Positions 1 to 4,709 of a DNA stretch of 5,022 bases are shown piece by piece (position 1 is the stretch's first letter; each line of letters starts with the position of its first letter). A program made the translations under genes and the position numbers. The DNA is taken from assembly GCA_024304875.1 (NCBI GenBank), contig JAMWZF010000239.1, forward strand, positions 1 through 5,022, in the 5' to 3' direction. Origin of the DNA: Paracoccaceae bacterium (GTDB lineage Bacteria; Pseudomonadota; Alphaproteobacteria; Rhodobacterales; Rhodobacteraceae). The notes under the pieces are model-generated. The model worked only from the letters and a program-made list of their open reading frames with translations, made no database searches and was not told the DNA's origin.

Positions 1-44
1 GGCCCGCCCTGCCCCTTAATCGGGGTTCATCCCGGCCCGGGAAC

Positions 45-57
45 AGGATAGACCCTG
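45..57 (+). promoter_or_regulatory. Putative −10 region of the transaldolase promoter
   Basis: The box AGGATAGACCCTG lies 28–40 nt upstream of the transaldolase start codon. A weak −35-like TTCATC at 26–31 sits 17 nt before TAGACC. The TAG-centred core resembles the boxes found at a similar distance upstream of the 773–1330 gene and the GFA gene. The match to sigma-70 consensus is poor and the call rests mainly on position and on this resemblance. Confidence 0.3.
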
Positions 58-68
58 CGACGACAGCC

Positions 69-77
69 AAGAGGAGG
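69..77 (+). promoter_or_regulatory. Ribosome binding site of the transaldolase gene
   Basis: AAGAGGAGG is a strong Shine-Dalgarno sequence ending 7 nt before the ATG at 85. It fixes the start codon of the gene. Confidence 0.8.
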
Positions 78-84
78 CCAACCC

Positions 85-738
85 ATGAAATTCTTCGTCG
101 ATACCGCAGATGTCGCCGCCATCACCGAACTGAACGACCTCGGCATGGTGGACGGGGTCACCACCAACCCCTCGCTCATCAAGAAATCCGGCCGCGACAT
201 CCTCGAAGTGACCAGGGAGATCTGCGAGCTGGTCGACGGTCCGGTCTCGGCCGAGGTGATCGCGCTGAAATCCGACGACATGATCGCCGAGGGCCGCAAG
301 CTCGCCGAGATCGCCGAGAACATCGCCGTGAAGGTGCCGCTGACCTGGGACGGGCTGAAGGCCTGCAAGGTCCTCAGCGACGAGGGCCGGATGGTCAACG
401 TCACGCTCTGCTTCAGCGCCAACCAGGCGCTGCTGGCCGCCAAGGCGGGGGCAACCTTCATCTCGCCCTTCATCGGCCGGCTGGACGACCTCAACATCGA
501 CGGCATGGAGCTGATCGCGGACATCCGCGAGATCTACGACAACTACGGTTTCGAGACCCAGATCCTCGCCGCCTCGATCCGCACCGCCAACCACATGTCC
601 GAGGCCGCCAAGATCGGCGCCGACGTGGCCACCGCGCCGCCGAACGTGATCCACGCGATGGCAAGCCACGTTCTGACGGACAAGGGCCTCGACGCCTTCG
701 TCAAGGACGCCAAGGACGCCGGGATCAAGATCGTCTGA
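85..738 (+). CDS. tal: Transaldolase, small FSA/TalC-type family
   Basis: This 217-residue protein belongs to the short transaldolase/fructose-6-phosphate aldolase family of class I aldolases, which are cytoplasmic TIM barrels of about 215–220 residues; the length fits exactly. Visible motifs are VTTNPSLI (25–32), the Schiff-base lysine K83 in IAVKVP, the block NVTLCFSANQALLAAKAG (105–122), SPFIGRLDD (127–135) and LAASIRTANH (161–170). By family knowledge, the tyrosine of SPY/APY in E. coli FsaA (Y131) favours aldol cleavage of fructose 6-phosphate, whereas phenylalanine there is found in transaldolases (TalB F178). This protein has F129, so I infer a transaldolase that exchanges dihydroxyacetone units in the pentose phosphate pathway. 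The ATG has an excellent Shine-Dalgarno sequence 7 nt upstream. The gene appears to be transcribed alone and faces the 773–1330 gene tail to tail. The family assignment is very secure; the reaction is inferred. Confidence 0.95.
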   Translation: MKFFVDTADVAAITELNDLGMVDGVTTNPSLIKKSGRDILEVTREICELVDGPVSAEVIALKSDDMIAEGRKLAEIAENIAVKVPLTWDGLKACKVLSDEGRMVNVTLCFSANQALLAAKAGATFISPFIGRLDDLNIDGMELIADIREIYDNYGFETQILAASIRTANHMSEAAKIGADVATAPPNVIHAMASHVLTDKGLDAFVKDAKDAGIKIV

Positions 739-740
739 GG

Positions 741-768
741 CGGGCAAGGCGGGCTCCGGCCCCACGCC
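741..768. terminator. Possible GC-rich terminator hairpin between convergent genes
   Basis: In the 34-bp gap between two convergent genes, GGGC (751–754) can pair with GCCC (759–762) around a TCCG loop. GGC (748–750) can extend the stem with GCC (766–768) across a three-base bulge. There is no T tract on either strand, so this is a weak call based mainly on location. The first 13 bases, CGGGCAAGGCGGG, recur at 4682–4694. Confidence 0.3.
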
Positions 769-772
769 GCGG

Positions 773-1330
773 TCACAGCCAGTTGGCGACCATCAGGTCC
801 GCCGCCGCCGCCAGCTGGGCCTCGGCCGCCGCCACCGCCTCGCGCCAAGGCTGGCAGGCGGCGCTGTCGGCTTCGGCGAGCAGGCACTGGCGCAGGGCGG
901 CGCGGGCGGCCTTCAGTTCCTCGGCCGCGGCGGTGACCACCTGCTCGGCGGTCCGCGCCTCGGCGGTGCCCGATCCGGGAACGATCATCCGCCCTGCATC
1001 GTCGTGGTCCACCACGTCCAGCCAGAGCGCGATCTGCCCCAACAGCGGCGCTTCGGCCGCCTCGCGGATCGGCTCGGGAATCAGCTGGGCGAGCACGGCC
1101 AGCGCCGCGGCGGCCTCGCCGGTATCGGCCCTGTTCCGGCTCCATTGGTCCCATGCCCGTTCCATCGGGCCGTCGTCCGGCATCTCGACGGCGCCCAGCG
1201 ACACGGAAATCGCGTAGGCCATCGCCTTGCCGCCCTCCTGCGCCGTCCGGGGGCGCATCTGCCGATCGGCCGAGGTCAGGCCCAGGGCGAAGCGCTCCAC
1301 CGCGACCTTCAGCTTGCGATCCGCATCCAT
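773..1330 (-). CDS. Uncharacterised Ala-rich helical protein
   Basis: This encodes a 185-residue protein that I do not recognise as any named family. It is soluble, with no signal peptide or membrane segment. It opens with a basic stretch (MDADRKLKVAVERFALG), has an acidic/Trp-containing middle (MPDDGPMERAWDQWSRNR, 50–67; ALWLDVVDHDD, 101–111), and ends in long Ala/Glu-rich helices (about 125–180) that could form a helical hairpin or coiled coil. Two cysteines (C149, C159) are not arranged as a metal site. The start is well supported: a GGGAGGGG Shine-Dalgarno sequence (1336–1343 on the minus strand) lies 5 nt upstream of the ATG, and third codon positions are strongly G/C-biased in this frame. 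An internal ATG at residue 37 lacks that support. The gene is divergent from the DUF484–xerC cluster and convergent with the transaldolase. No function is assigned. Confidence 0.75.
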   Translation of the reverse strand: MDADRKLKVAVERFALGLTSADRQMRPRTAQEGGKAMAYAISVSLGAVEMPDDGPMERAWDQWSRNRADTGEAAAALAVLAQLIPEPIREAAEAPLLGQIALWLDVVDHDDAGRMIVPGSGTAEARTAEQVVTAAAEELKAARAALRQCLLAEADSAACQPWREAVAAAEAQLAAAADLMVANWL

Positions 1331-1335
1331 CCAGA

Positions 1336-1343
1336 CCCCTCCC
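1336..1343 (-). promoter_or_regulatory. Ribosome binding site of the 773–1330 gene
   Basis: Read on the minus strand this is GGGAGGGG, with the GGAGG core 7 nt from the ATG whose first base is 1330. It supports the long start over the internal methionine at residue 37. Confidence 0.65.
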
Positions 1344-1362
1344 GGCCCAGTCCCGCCCGGAG

Positions 1363-1391
1363 CAGCCTAGCAGAGCCGGCGGGCGGGTAAA
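1363..1391 (-). promoter_or_regulatory. Putative promoter of the 773–1330 gene
   Basis: On the minus strand a −35-like TTTACC (1386–1391) is separated by 16 nt from a −10-like TAGGCT (1364–1369) within CTGCTAGGCTG. This would start transcription about 27 nt before the start codon. Almost the same box, CTGCTAGCCTG, sits at a similar distance before the GFA gene. Consensus match is modest (4/6 and 3/6), so it is a tentative call. Confidence 0.35.
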
Positions 1392-1457
1392 GCGTTCCGA
1401 CCCGTTGCAGATTCCCCGCAATCTTTCGGCCAATCCGCCTTTCCGGCGGGTATCTGT

Positions 1458-1488
1458 TTCACAAAACCAACTTCAATTCGTCTATGGT
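1458..1488 (+). promoter_or_regulatory. Putative promoter of the DUF484–xerC cluster
   Basis: The stretch from about 1450 to 1490 is much more A/T-rich than its surroundings. TTCACA (1458–1463) could be a −35 element, with TCTATG or CTATGG (1481–1487) as a −10 element 17–18 nt downstream. The DUF484 start codon follows at 1521. The position in a divergent intergenic region supports a promoter; the exact hexamers are uncertain. Confidence 0.4.
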
Positions 1489-1505
1489 GTCCCGAAACCT
1501 GTCCT

Positions 1506-1510
1506 AGGAG
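1506..1510 (+). promoter_or_regulatory. Ribosome binding site of the DUF484 gene
   Basis: AGGAG ends 10 nt before the ATG at 1521. The spacing is slightly long but usable, and no better in-frame start lies nearby. Confidence 0.55.
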
Positions 1511-1520
1511 CCGCCGCCCC

Positions 1521-2228
1521 ATGTCCGCCTCGCCCCTCTTCGACGACGTCACCCGCGCCCGCATCATCGAGGACCCCGACGTCCTGCTCGAGGACCACGA
1601 CGTCATGCGCGCCCTCGTCGCCGCCAACGAGCGGGTGATGGGCGCCAACATCGTCGACCTGCGCGGCATCGCGATGGAGCGGCTGGAGGCGCGGCTGGAC
1701 CGGCTGGAGGACACCCACCGCACCGTCATCGCCGCCGCCTACGAGAACCTGGCCGGCACCAACCAGATCCACCGCGCCGTGCTGCGGATGATGGACGCGA
1801 CCGAGTTCGAGACCTTCCTGCGCGATCTGGGGACCGATGTCGCCGCGATCCTGCGGGTCGATGCCATGCGCCTCGTGCTGGAGAGCCCCGAGCAGGAGGC
1901 CGATGCGGCGGTGCGGCGGATGGGCGAGGTGCTTCACCTCGCGCCCGAGGGGTTCATCGACGCCTATGTCACCCAGGGCCGGGCCCGGCCGGCCCGCAGC
2001 GTGACCCTGCGCCAGTGCCGGCTGGAGGACAGTGCGCTCTACGGCGAGAAGGCCGACTACATCCGCTCCGAGGCCCTTCTCAAGCTCGACTTCGGCGAGG
2101 GCCGGGCCGGGGGGCTGCTGGTCATGGGCTCGGAGGATCCGCATCTGTTTACCCCGCAGCAGGGCACGGACCTGCTGGCCTTCTTCGGCGGGGTCTTCGA
2201 GCGGGCCATGCGGCGGTGGCTGAGCTGA
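1521..2228 (+). CDS. DUF484 family protein, upstream partner of xerC
   Basis: This 235-residue soluble protein matches the DUF484 family (E. coli YigA-like). Its N-terminal segment IIEDPDVLLEDHDVMRALV (15–33) corresponds to the family's characteristic opening of the form 'NPDFLxxHPELL'. A heptad-like helix follows (about 45–72, with ERLEARLDRLEDTHRTVI) that probably forms a coiled coil. The rest, about 85–230, is a GAF-like alpha/beta domain ending in LLVMGSEDPHLFTPQQGTD and an amphipathic C-terminal helix (FFGGVFERAMRRWL). The biochemical role of DUF484 is not established. In gammaproteobacteria its gene also sits immediately before xerC (dapF–DUF484–xerC–yigB), and here xerC follows directly, so an association with Xer recombination or its regulation is a reasonable inference. 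The TGA stop lies 11 nt before the preferred xerC ATG, or 10 nt inside xerC if the GTG at 2216 is used, which implies co-transcription. Confidence 0.88.
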   Translation: MSASPLFDDVTRARIIEDPDVLLEDHDVMRALVAANERVMGANIVDLRGIAMERLEARLDRLEDTHRTVIAAAYENLAGTNQIHRAVLRMMDATEFETFLRDLGTDVAAILRVDAMRLVLESPEQEADAAVRRMGEVLHLAPEGFIDAYVTQGRARPARSVTLRQCRLEDSALYGEKADYIRSEALLKLDFGEGRAGGLLVMGSEDPHLFTPQQGTDLLAFFGGVFERAMRRWLS

Positions 2229-2239
2229 CCGCGGCCGCG

Positions 2240-3160
2240 ATGATCTCGGACGGCCAGCGCGATGCCCTCGACGGCTGGCTGGCCCATCTCGGCGCGGTCC
2301 GCGACCGGTCGGACAACACCCTGGACGCCTACCGGCGGGATGTCCTTGCCTTCCTGCACTTCCTTGCCGGCCATCTCGGCGACCAGCACGGCACCGCCGC
2401 CCTGGCCGTGGTCACGCTCCGCGATATCCGGTCCTGGATGGCGCACGAACGTGGCCGCGGGCTGTCGTCGCGGTCCCTCGCGCGGGCGCTCTCGGCGGTG
2501 AAGTCCTTCTATCGCTGGTTGTCGGACCGGGACGGATTCGACGCCACAGCGGTCCTCTCGGCCCGGGCGCCCAAGCTGAAGGCCCGCCTGCCCCGCCCCC
2601 TGACCGAAACCGCCGCCAGGGACCTTCTGGACGTGGTCGAGGTGCAGGCCGCCGAGCCCTGGGTCGCGGCGCGGGACGTGGCGGTGGTCACCCTGCTCTA
2701 CGGCTGCGGGCTGCGGATCTCGGAGGCGCTGTCGCTCTCGGCCGAGGACGCGCCCCTGGCGGAGGTGCTGCGCATCCGCGGCAAGGGCGGCAAGGACCGG
2801 ATGGTTCCCGTGCTGCCCGCCGCCCGCGCCGCCGTCGAGGCCTACCGGGGCCTCTGCCCCCATGATCTGTCCCCCGGCACCGCCCTGTTCCGGGGCCAGC
2901 GGGGCGGCCCGCTCGGCCCCCGGACGATCCAGAAGGTGACCGAGGCCGCCCGCCTGCAGCTCGGCCTGCCCGCCTCGGCCACGCCCCACGCGCTGCGCCA
3001 CAGCTTCGCGACCCACCTCCTTGGCGCCGGGGGGGACCTGCGGGCGATCCAGAGCCTGCTCGGCCATGCCTCGCTGTCGACCACCCAGGGCTACACCGCC
3101 GTCGACGCCGCCCGCATCATGGAGGCCTACACGGCGGCCCATCCCAAGGGGCGCGGCTGA
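2240..3160 (+). CDS. xerC: Site-specific tyrosine recombinase XerC
   Basis: This 306-residue tyrosine recombinase probably acts with XerD at the chromosomal dif site to resolve chromosome dimers before division. It has the full two-domain length. The N-terminal SAM-like/core-binding domain (about 1–95) contains SDNTLDAYRRDVLAFLHFL and the SLARALSAVKSFYRWL helix. The catalytic domain shows every active-site residue: R159 in GCGLRISEAL, K182 in GKGGKDR, H250 and R253 in PHALRHSFATHLL, H276 in LLGHASLSTTQGY, and the nucleophile Y285. The spacing from K182 to Y285 equals that of E. coli XerC (K172 to Y275). I chose the ATG at 2240 because the protein there begins like related XerCs. An in-frame GTG at 2216 would add eight residues (VAELTAAA) and overlap DUF484 by 13 bp; neither start has a strong Shine-Dalgarno sequence. 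XerC rather than XerD is inferred from the DUF484 neighbour. Nothing suggests a phage or integron integrase. Confidence 0.93.
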   Translation: MISDGQRDALDGWLAHLGAVRDRSDNTLDAYRRDVLAFLHFLAGHLGDQHGTAALAVVTLRDIRSWMAHERGRGLSSRSLARALSAVKSFYRWLSDRDGFDATAVLSARAPKLKARLPRPLTETAARDLLDVVEVQAAEPWVAARDVAVVTLLYGCGLRISEALSLSAEDAPLAEVLRIRGKGGKDRMVPVLPAARAAVEAYRGLCPHDLSPGTALFRGQRGGPLGPRTIQKVTEAARLQLGLPASATPHALRHSFATHLLGAGGDLRAIQSLLGHASLSTTQGYTAVDAARIMEAYTAAHPKGRG

Positions 3161-3191
3161 TCCGTCCCGTCCACCGCACGAGGGGACAATT

Positions 3192-3215
3192 CCGCAGCCG
3201 CCGGTTGCGCTGCGG
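3192..3215 (+). other. Hairpin in the xerC–pcs gap
   Basis: CCGCAGC (3192–3198) and GCTGCGG (3209–3215) form a perfect 7-bp stem with a 10-nt loop, ending 24 nt before the pcs start codon. There is no T tract, so it is not a classical terminator. It could reduce readthrough from xerC or shape the pcs leader. A GC-rich background makes such stems common, so the role is open. Confidence 0.4.
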
Positions 3216-3228
3216 GTGCAAAGGCGAC

Positions 3229-3243
3229 ATGACGGTACGATGA
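3229..3243 (+). other. Four-codon mini-ORF overlapping the pcs start
   Basis: ATG ACG GTA CGA TGA encodes M-T-V-R. Its stop codon overlaps the pcs ATG in an ATGA arrangement typical of translational coupling. The only Shine-Dalgarno-like sequence nearby, AAGG (3221–3224), is 4 nt from this mini-ORF start but 15 nt from the pcs start. Ribosomes might therefore load here and restart at pcs. It may equally be chance; no peptide function is implied. Confidence 0.3.
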
Positions 3244-3941
3244 CACGTCCGACGCTCAAGGCCCTTTCGGTCCACCTGTTCACCGCCACCGGCGCGATCT
3301 TCGCGATGCTGGCGCTGCTGGCGGCGGTGGAGGCGAACTGGGCGATGATGTTCCTCTGGCTCGTCGTCGCTTTCGTGGTGGACGGCATCGACGGTCCGCT
3401 CGCCCGGCGCTACGACGTGCGCACCAACGCGCCGATCTACGACGGGGTCCTCCTCGACCTCATCATCGACTACCTCACTTACGTCTTCATCCCTGCCTTC
3501 GCCCTCTTCGGGTCGGACCTGCTGCCGGGCTGGACGGGATGGATCGCGACGCTGGTGATCTGCTTCGCCTCGGCGCTCTACTTCTCGGACACGCGGATGA
3601 AGACCAAGGACTACTCGTTCTCCAGCTTCCCGGGCTGCTGGAACATGGTCGTTCTCGTCTTCTTCGCGACGACGCCGGCGCCGGCGATCATGCTGGTGGT
3701 GATCGCAGCGCTGGCGGCGGCGATGTTCCTGCCGATCCGCTTCGTCCACCCGGTGCGGACCGAGCAGTGGCGCTGGCTGACCCTGCCGGTGGCCCTCGTC
3801 TGGGTGCTGGCGGCGGGCTGGATCGCCTGGGACCGGTTCCCGGTGGAGGCGCACCCGGCCTTCTGGCCCCTGATCGCCGCCTCGCTCTACCTGCTGTTCG
3901 CAGGGCCGGTGCAGCAGTACCTCGGCGCGCGCGCGGACTGA
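3240..3941 (+). CDS. pcs: Phosphatidylcholine synthase (CDP-diacylglycerol–choline O-phosphatidyltransferase)
   Basis: This 233-residue integral membrane enzyme condenses choline with CDP-diacylglycerol to give phosphatidylcholine and CMP in one step at the inner membrane. It carries the CDP-alcohol phosphotransferase signature in the extended form known for Pcs: D51-G52, A55-R56, then 12 residues to G69, D73 and D77 (DGx2ARx12Gx3Dx3D). Ordinary family members have only 8 residues in that gap. Further Pcs-like blocks are KALSVHLFTATGA (7–19), IDYLTYVFIPAFALF (76–90), SDTRMKTKDYSFSSFPGCWN (116–135) and FLPIRFVHPVR (163–173). They resemble Sinorhizobium meliloti Pcs, which is about 240 residues. 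Hydrophobic segments lie near 12–30, 34–48, 78–95, 99–115, 136–165, 180–197 and 206–225. The ATG at 3240 has no close Shine-Dalgarno sequence; it overlaps a mini-ORF, and an in-frame GTG at 3216 is an alternative. It lies 79 bp after xerC and could be co-transcribed. Confidence 0.9.
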   Translation: MTRPTLKALSVHLFTATGAIFAMLALLAAVEANWAMMFLWLVVAFVVDGIDGPLARRYDVRTNAPIYDGVLLDLIIDYLTYVFIPAFALFGSDLLPGWTGWIATLVICFASALYFSDTRMKTKDYSFSSFPGCWNMVVLVFFATTPAPAIMLVVIAALAAAMFLPIRFVHPVRTEQWRWLTLPVALVWVLAAGWIAWDRFPVEAHPAFWPLIAASLYLLFAGPVQQYLGARAD

Positions 3942-4002
3942 CGCGGCCTCGTGCGCCCCGTGTCAGGGCGGCGCGCGGAGGGGCGGCGGCGCTCCCCAAG
4001 AC

Positions 4003-4068
4003 GAGTATTTATGCCTTCATCGAAGCAGCCGGGCGCGCTCCTTGGGCTTCGATTTGGTTCAAATACTC
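4003..4068. repeat. Inverted pair of GAGTATTT…ATCGAAGC elements, possible bidirectional terminator
   Basis: Copy 1 (4003–4026, plus strand) and copy 2 (4046–4068, minus strand) both begin GAGTATTT and end ATCGAAGC, with a middle that differs by a few bases and one indel (ATGCCTTC versus GAACCAA). Since the copies are inverted, 8-bp outer and 8-bp inner stems can pair, with a partly paired internal loop and a 19-nt apical loop. The element is markedly A/T-richer than its flanks and lies between the 3' ends of two convergent genes, so it probably terminates transcription or stabilises transcript ends on both strands. From memory, GAGTATTT-type sequences recur between Rhodobacteraceae genes; this cannot be confirmed from one window. 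Confidence 0.6.
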
Positions 4069-4121
4069 AACTTTCGGAGTCCGGCAGGCATCCCGCAGGA
4101 CGCCGGGGAGGGGTCGGTCTC

Positions 4122-4607
4122 TCAGGGCAGCGTGCGGACGGTGTCGTGAATGGTGGGCTCGAGCGGGATGCCCACGGTGGTTGCCGCGTGGCGGGCGTAG
4201 GTCTTGACCCCCGGCGGGATCAGCGTGCCGGAGCGGGCTTCGGACAGAAAGATGTGCTTGGAGTTTTCGGGCGTGACCGCGATTGCACCGGGGTCGTCCA
4301 GCGTGCCGATGTAGATGCCCAGGCGATCCGGCCAGCGGTCGAAGGTCAGCGCCAGCTTGGTGCCGCAGGTCCCGCAGAAATGGACGTGGATGTCCCGGCC
4401 GCTGCCCTCGGAAGGGAGCGAGTAGATGGTCGGTTCCGCGGCGGTGAACCGAAAGCCGTCCCGCTCGAAGATCGGCTCGATCATCCGGTCCGATCCGGTC
4501 GCCCGCTGGCAGAAGGTGCAGTAGCAGACGGTGACCCAGAGCGGGTCCGCGCCGGTGTCATAGGTGACGGCGCCGCAGAGGCAGCGCCCGGTGTGTCGTC
4601 GTGCCAT
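4122..4607 (-). CDS. GFA/CENP-V family zinc-binding protein
   Basis: This 161-residue protein belongs to the GFA family, named after a glutathione-dependent formaldehyde-activating enzyme but mostly of unknown substrate. The zinc-binding cysteines are all visible: C9 and C11 in GRCLCGAV, C30 and C33 in CYCTFCQR (with C28 also present), and C78 and C81 in HFCGTCGTKL. The order CxCG, CxxC, CxxC and the small beta-rich fold of about 130–160 residues match the family. The His of the common CHCxxC version is Tyr here. The start at 4607 is chosen because a GGAGG Shine-Dalgarno sequence (4615–4619) lies 7 nt upstream and MARRHTGRCLCG is a typical family N-terminus; the frame stays open upstream to 4688, but that extension has no such support. 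It lies downstream of the GNAT gene on the same strand with about 100 bp between. The family is secure, the reaction unknown; a formaldehyde role should not be assumed. Confidence 0.88.
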   Translation of the reverse strand: MARRHTGRCLCGAVTYDTGADPLWVTVCYCTFCQRATGSDRMIEPIFERDGFRFTAAEPTIYSLPSEGSGRDIHVHFCGTCGTKLALTFDRWPDRLGIYIGTLDDPGAIAVTPENSKHIFLSEARSGTLIPPGVKTYARHAATTVGIPLEPTIHDTVRTLP

Positions 4608-4614
4608 CTCTTGT

Positions 4615-4619
4615 CCTCC
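4615..4619 (-). promoter_or_regulatory. Ribosome binding site of the GFA gene
   Basis: GGAGG on the minus strand lies 7 nt before the ATG whose first base is 4607. This decides the start against the in-frame upstream methionine at 4688. Confidence 0.75.
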
Positions 4620-4635
4620 CGCACTGGTCTGCGGG

Positions 4636-4663
4636 CAGGCTAGCAGGGAGTGCGCCCTTTCGA
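4636..4663 (-). promoter_or_regulatory. Putative promoter of the GFA gene
   Basis: On the minus strand CTGCTAGCCTG (4636–4646) contains the −10-like TAGCCT (4637–4642). A −35-like TCGAAA (4658–4663) lies 15 nt before it, a short spacer. The box differs by one base from the one upstream of the 773–1330 gene and lies at a similar distance from the start codon. Tentative. Confidence 0.3.
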
Positions 4664-4670
4664 CAGGGCG
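4653..4670 (-). terminator. Small hairpin between the GNAT and GFA genes
   Basis: CGCCCT (4653–4658) and AGGGCG (4665–4670) form a perfect 6-bp stem with a 6-nt loop. No T tract follows on the minus strand. It could end GNAT transcription, but it also overlaps the putative −35 region of the GFA promoter, so its role is ambiguous. Confidence 0.25.
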
Positions 4671-4682
4671 GCGGGTCCGTTC

Positions 4683-4709
4683 GGGCAAGGCGGGGCTCGC
4701 CCCCTGCCC
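4683..4709. terminator. Possible GC-rich hairpin at the GNAT stop codon
   Basis: GGGCA (4683–4687) pairs with TGCCC (4705–4709), and GGGG (4692–4695) pairs with CCCC (4700–4703) around a CTCG loop, with an asymmetric internal bulge. It abuts the GNAT stop codon and could act as its terminator, though no T tract follows on the minus strand. Its left arm shares CGGGCAAGGCGGG with the hairpin after the transaldolase gene. Confidence 0.35.

Noticed and set aside
543..1433. Minus-strand open frame of 296 codons spanning the transaldolase end and the 773–1330 gene
   Set aside because: The translation is Gly/Arg-rich with no domain, crosses the convergent gene ends and overlaps two better-supported frames.
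2240..3160. Tyrosine recombinase as an integrase of a mobile element
   Set aside because: It sits in a DUF484–xerC–pcs chromosomal context, with no tRNA target, attachment-site repeats, excisionase or cargo genes, and its length and motif spacing match XerC.
2057..3388. Long minus-strand open frame (443 codons) across xerC
   Set aside because: It is antisense to xerC, whose catalytic residues and spacing are intact. The protein is Gly/Arg/Gln-rich low-complexity sequence typical of a GC-rich shadow frame, with no recognisable domain.
4046..4075. A tRNA-like TΨC sequence, GGTTCAAATAC
   Set aside because: The flanking bases (TTTGG before, ACTCA after) do not form the required 5-bp stem, and no D-arm, anticodon arm or acceptor stem can be drawn. 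It is explained by copy 2 of the inverted element.
3951..4643. Plus-strand open frame covering the pcs–GFA gap and the GFA gene
   Set aside because: It runs antisense to the GFA protein, whose zinc cysteines are conserved, and has no ribosome binding site or domain.
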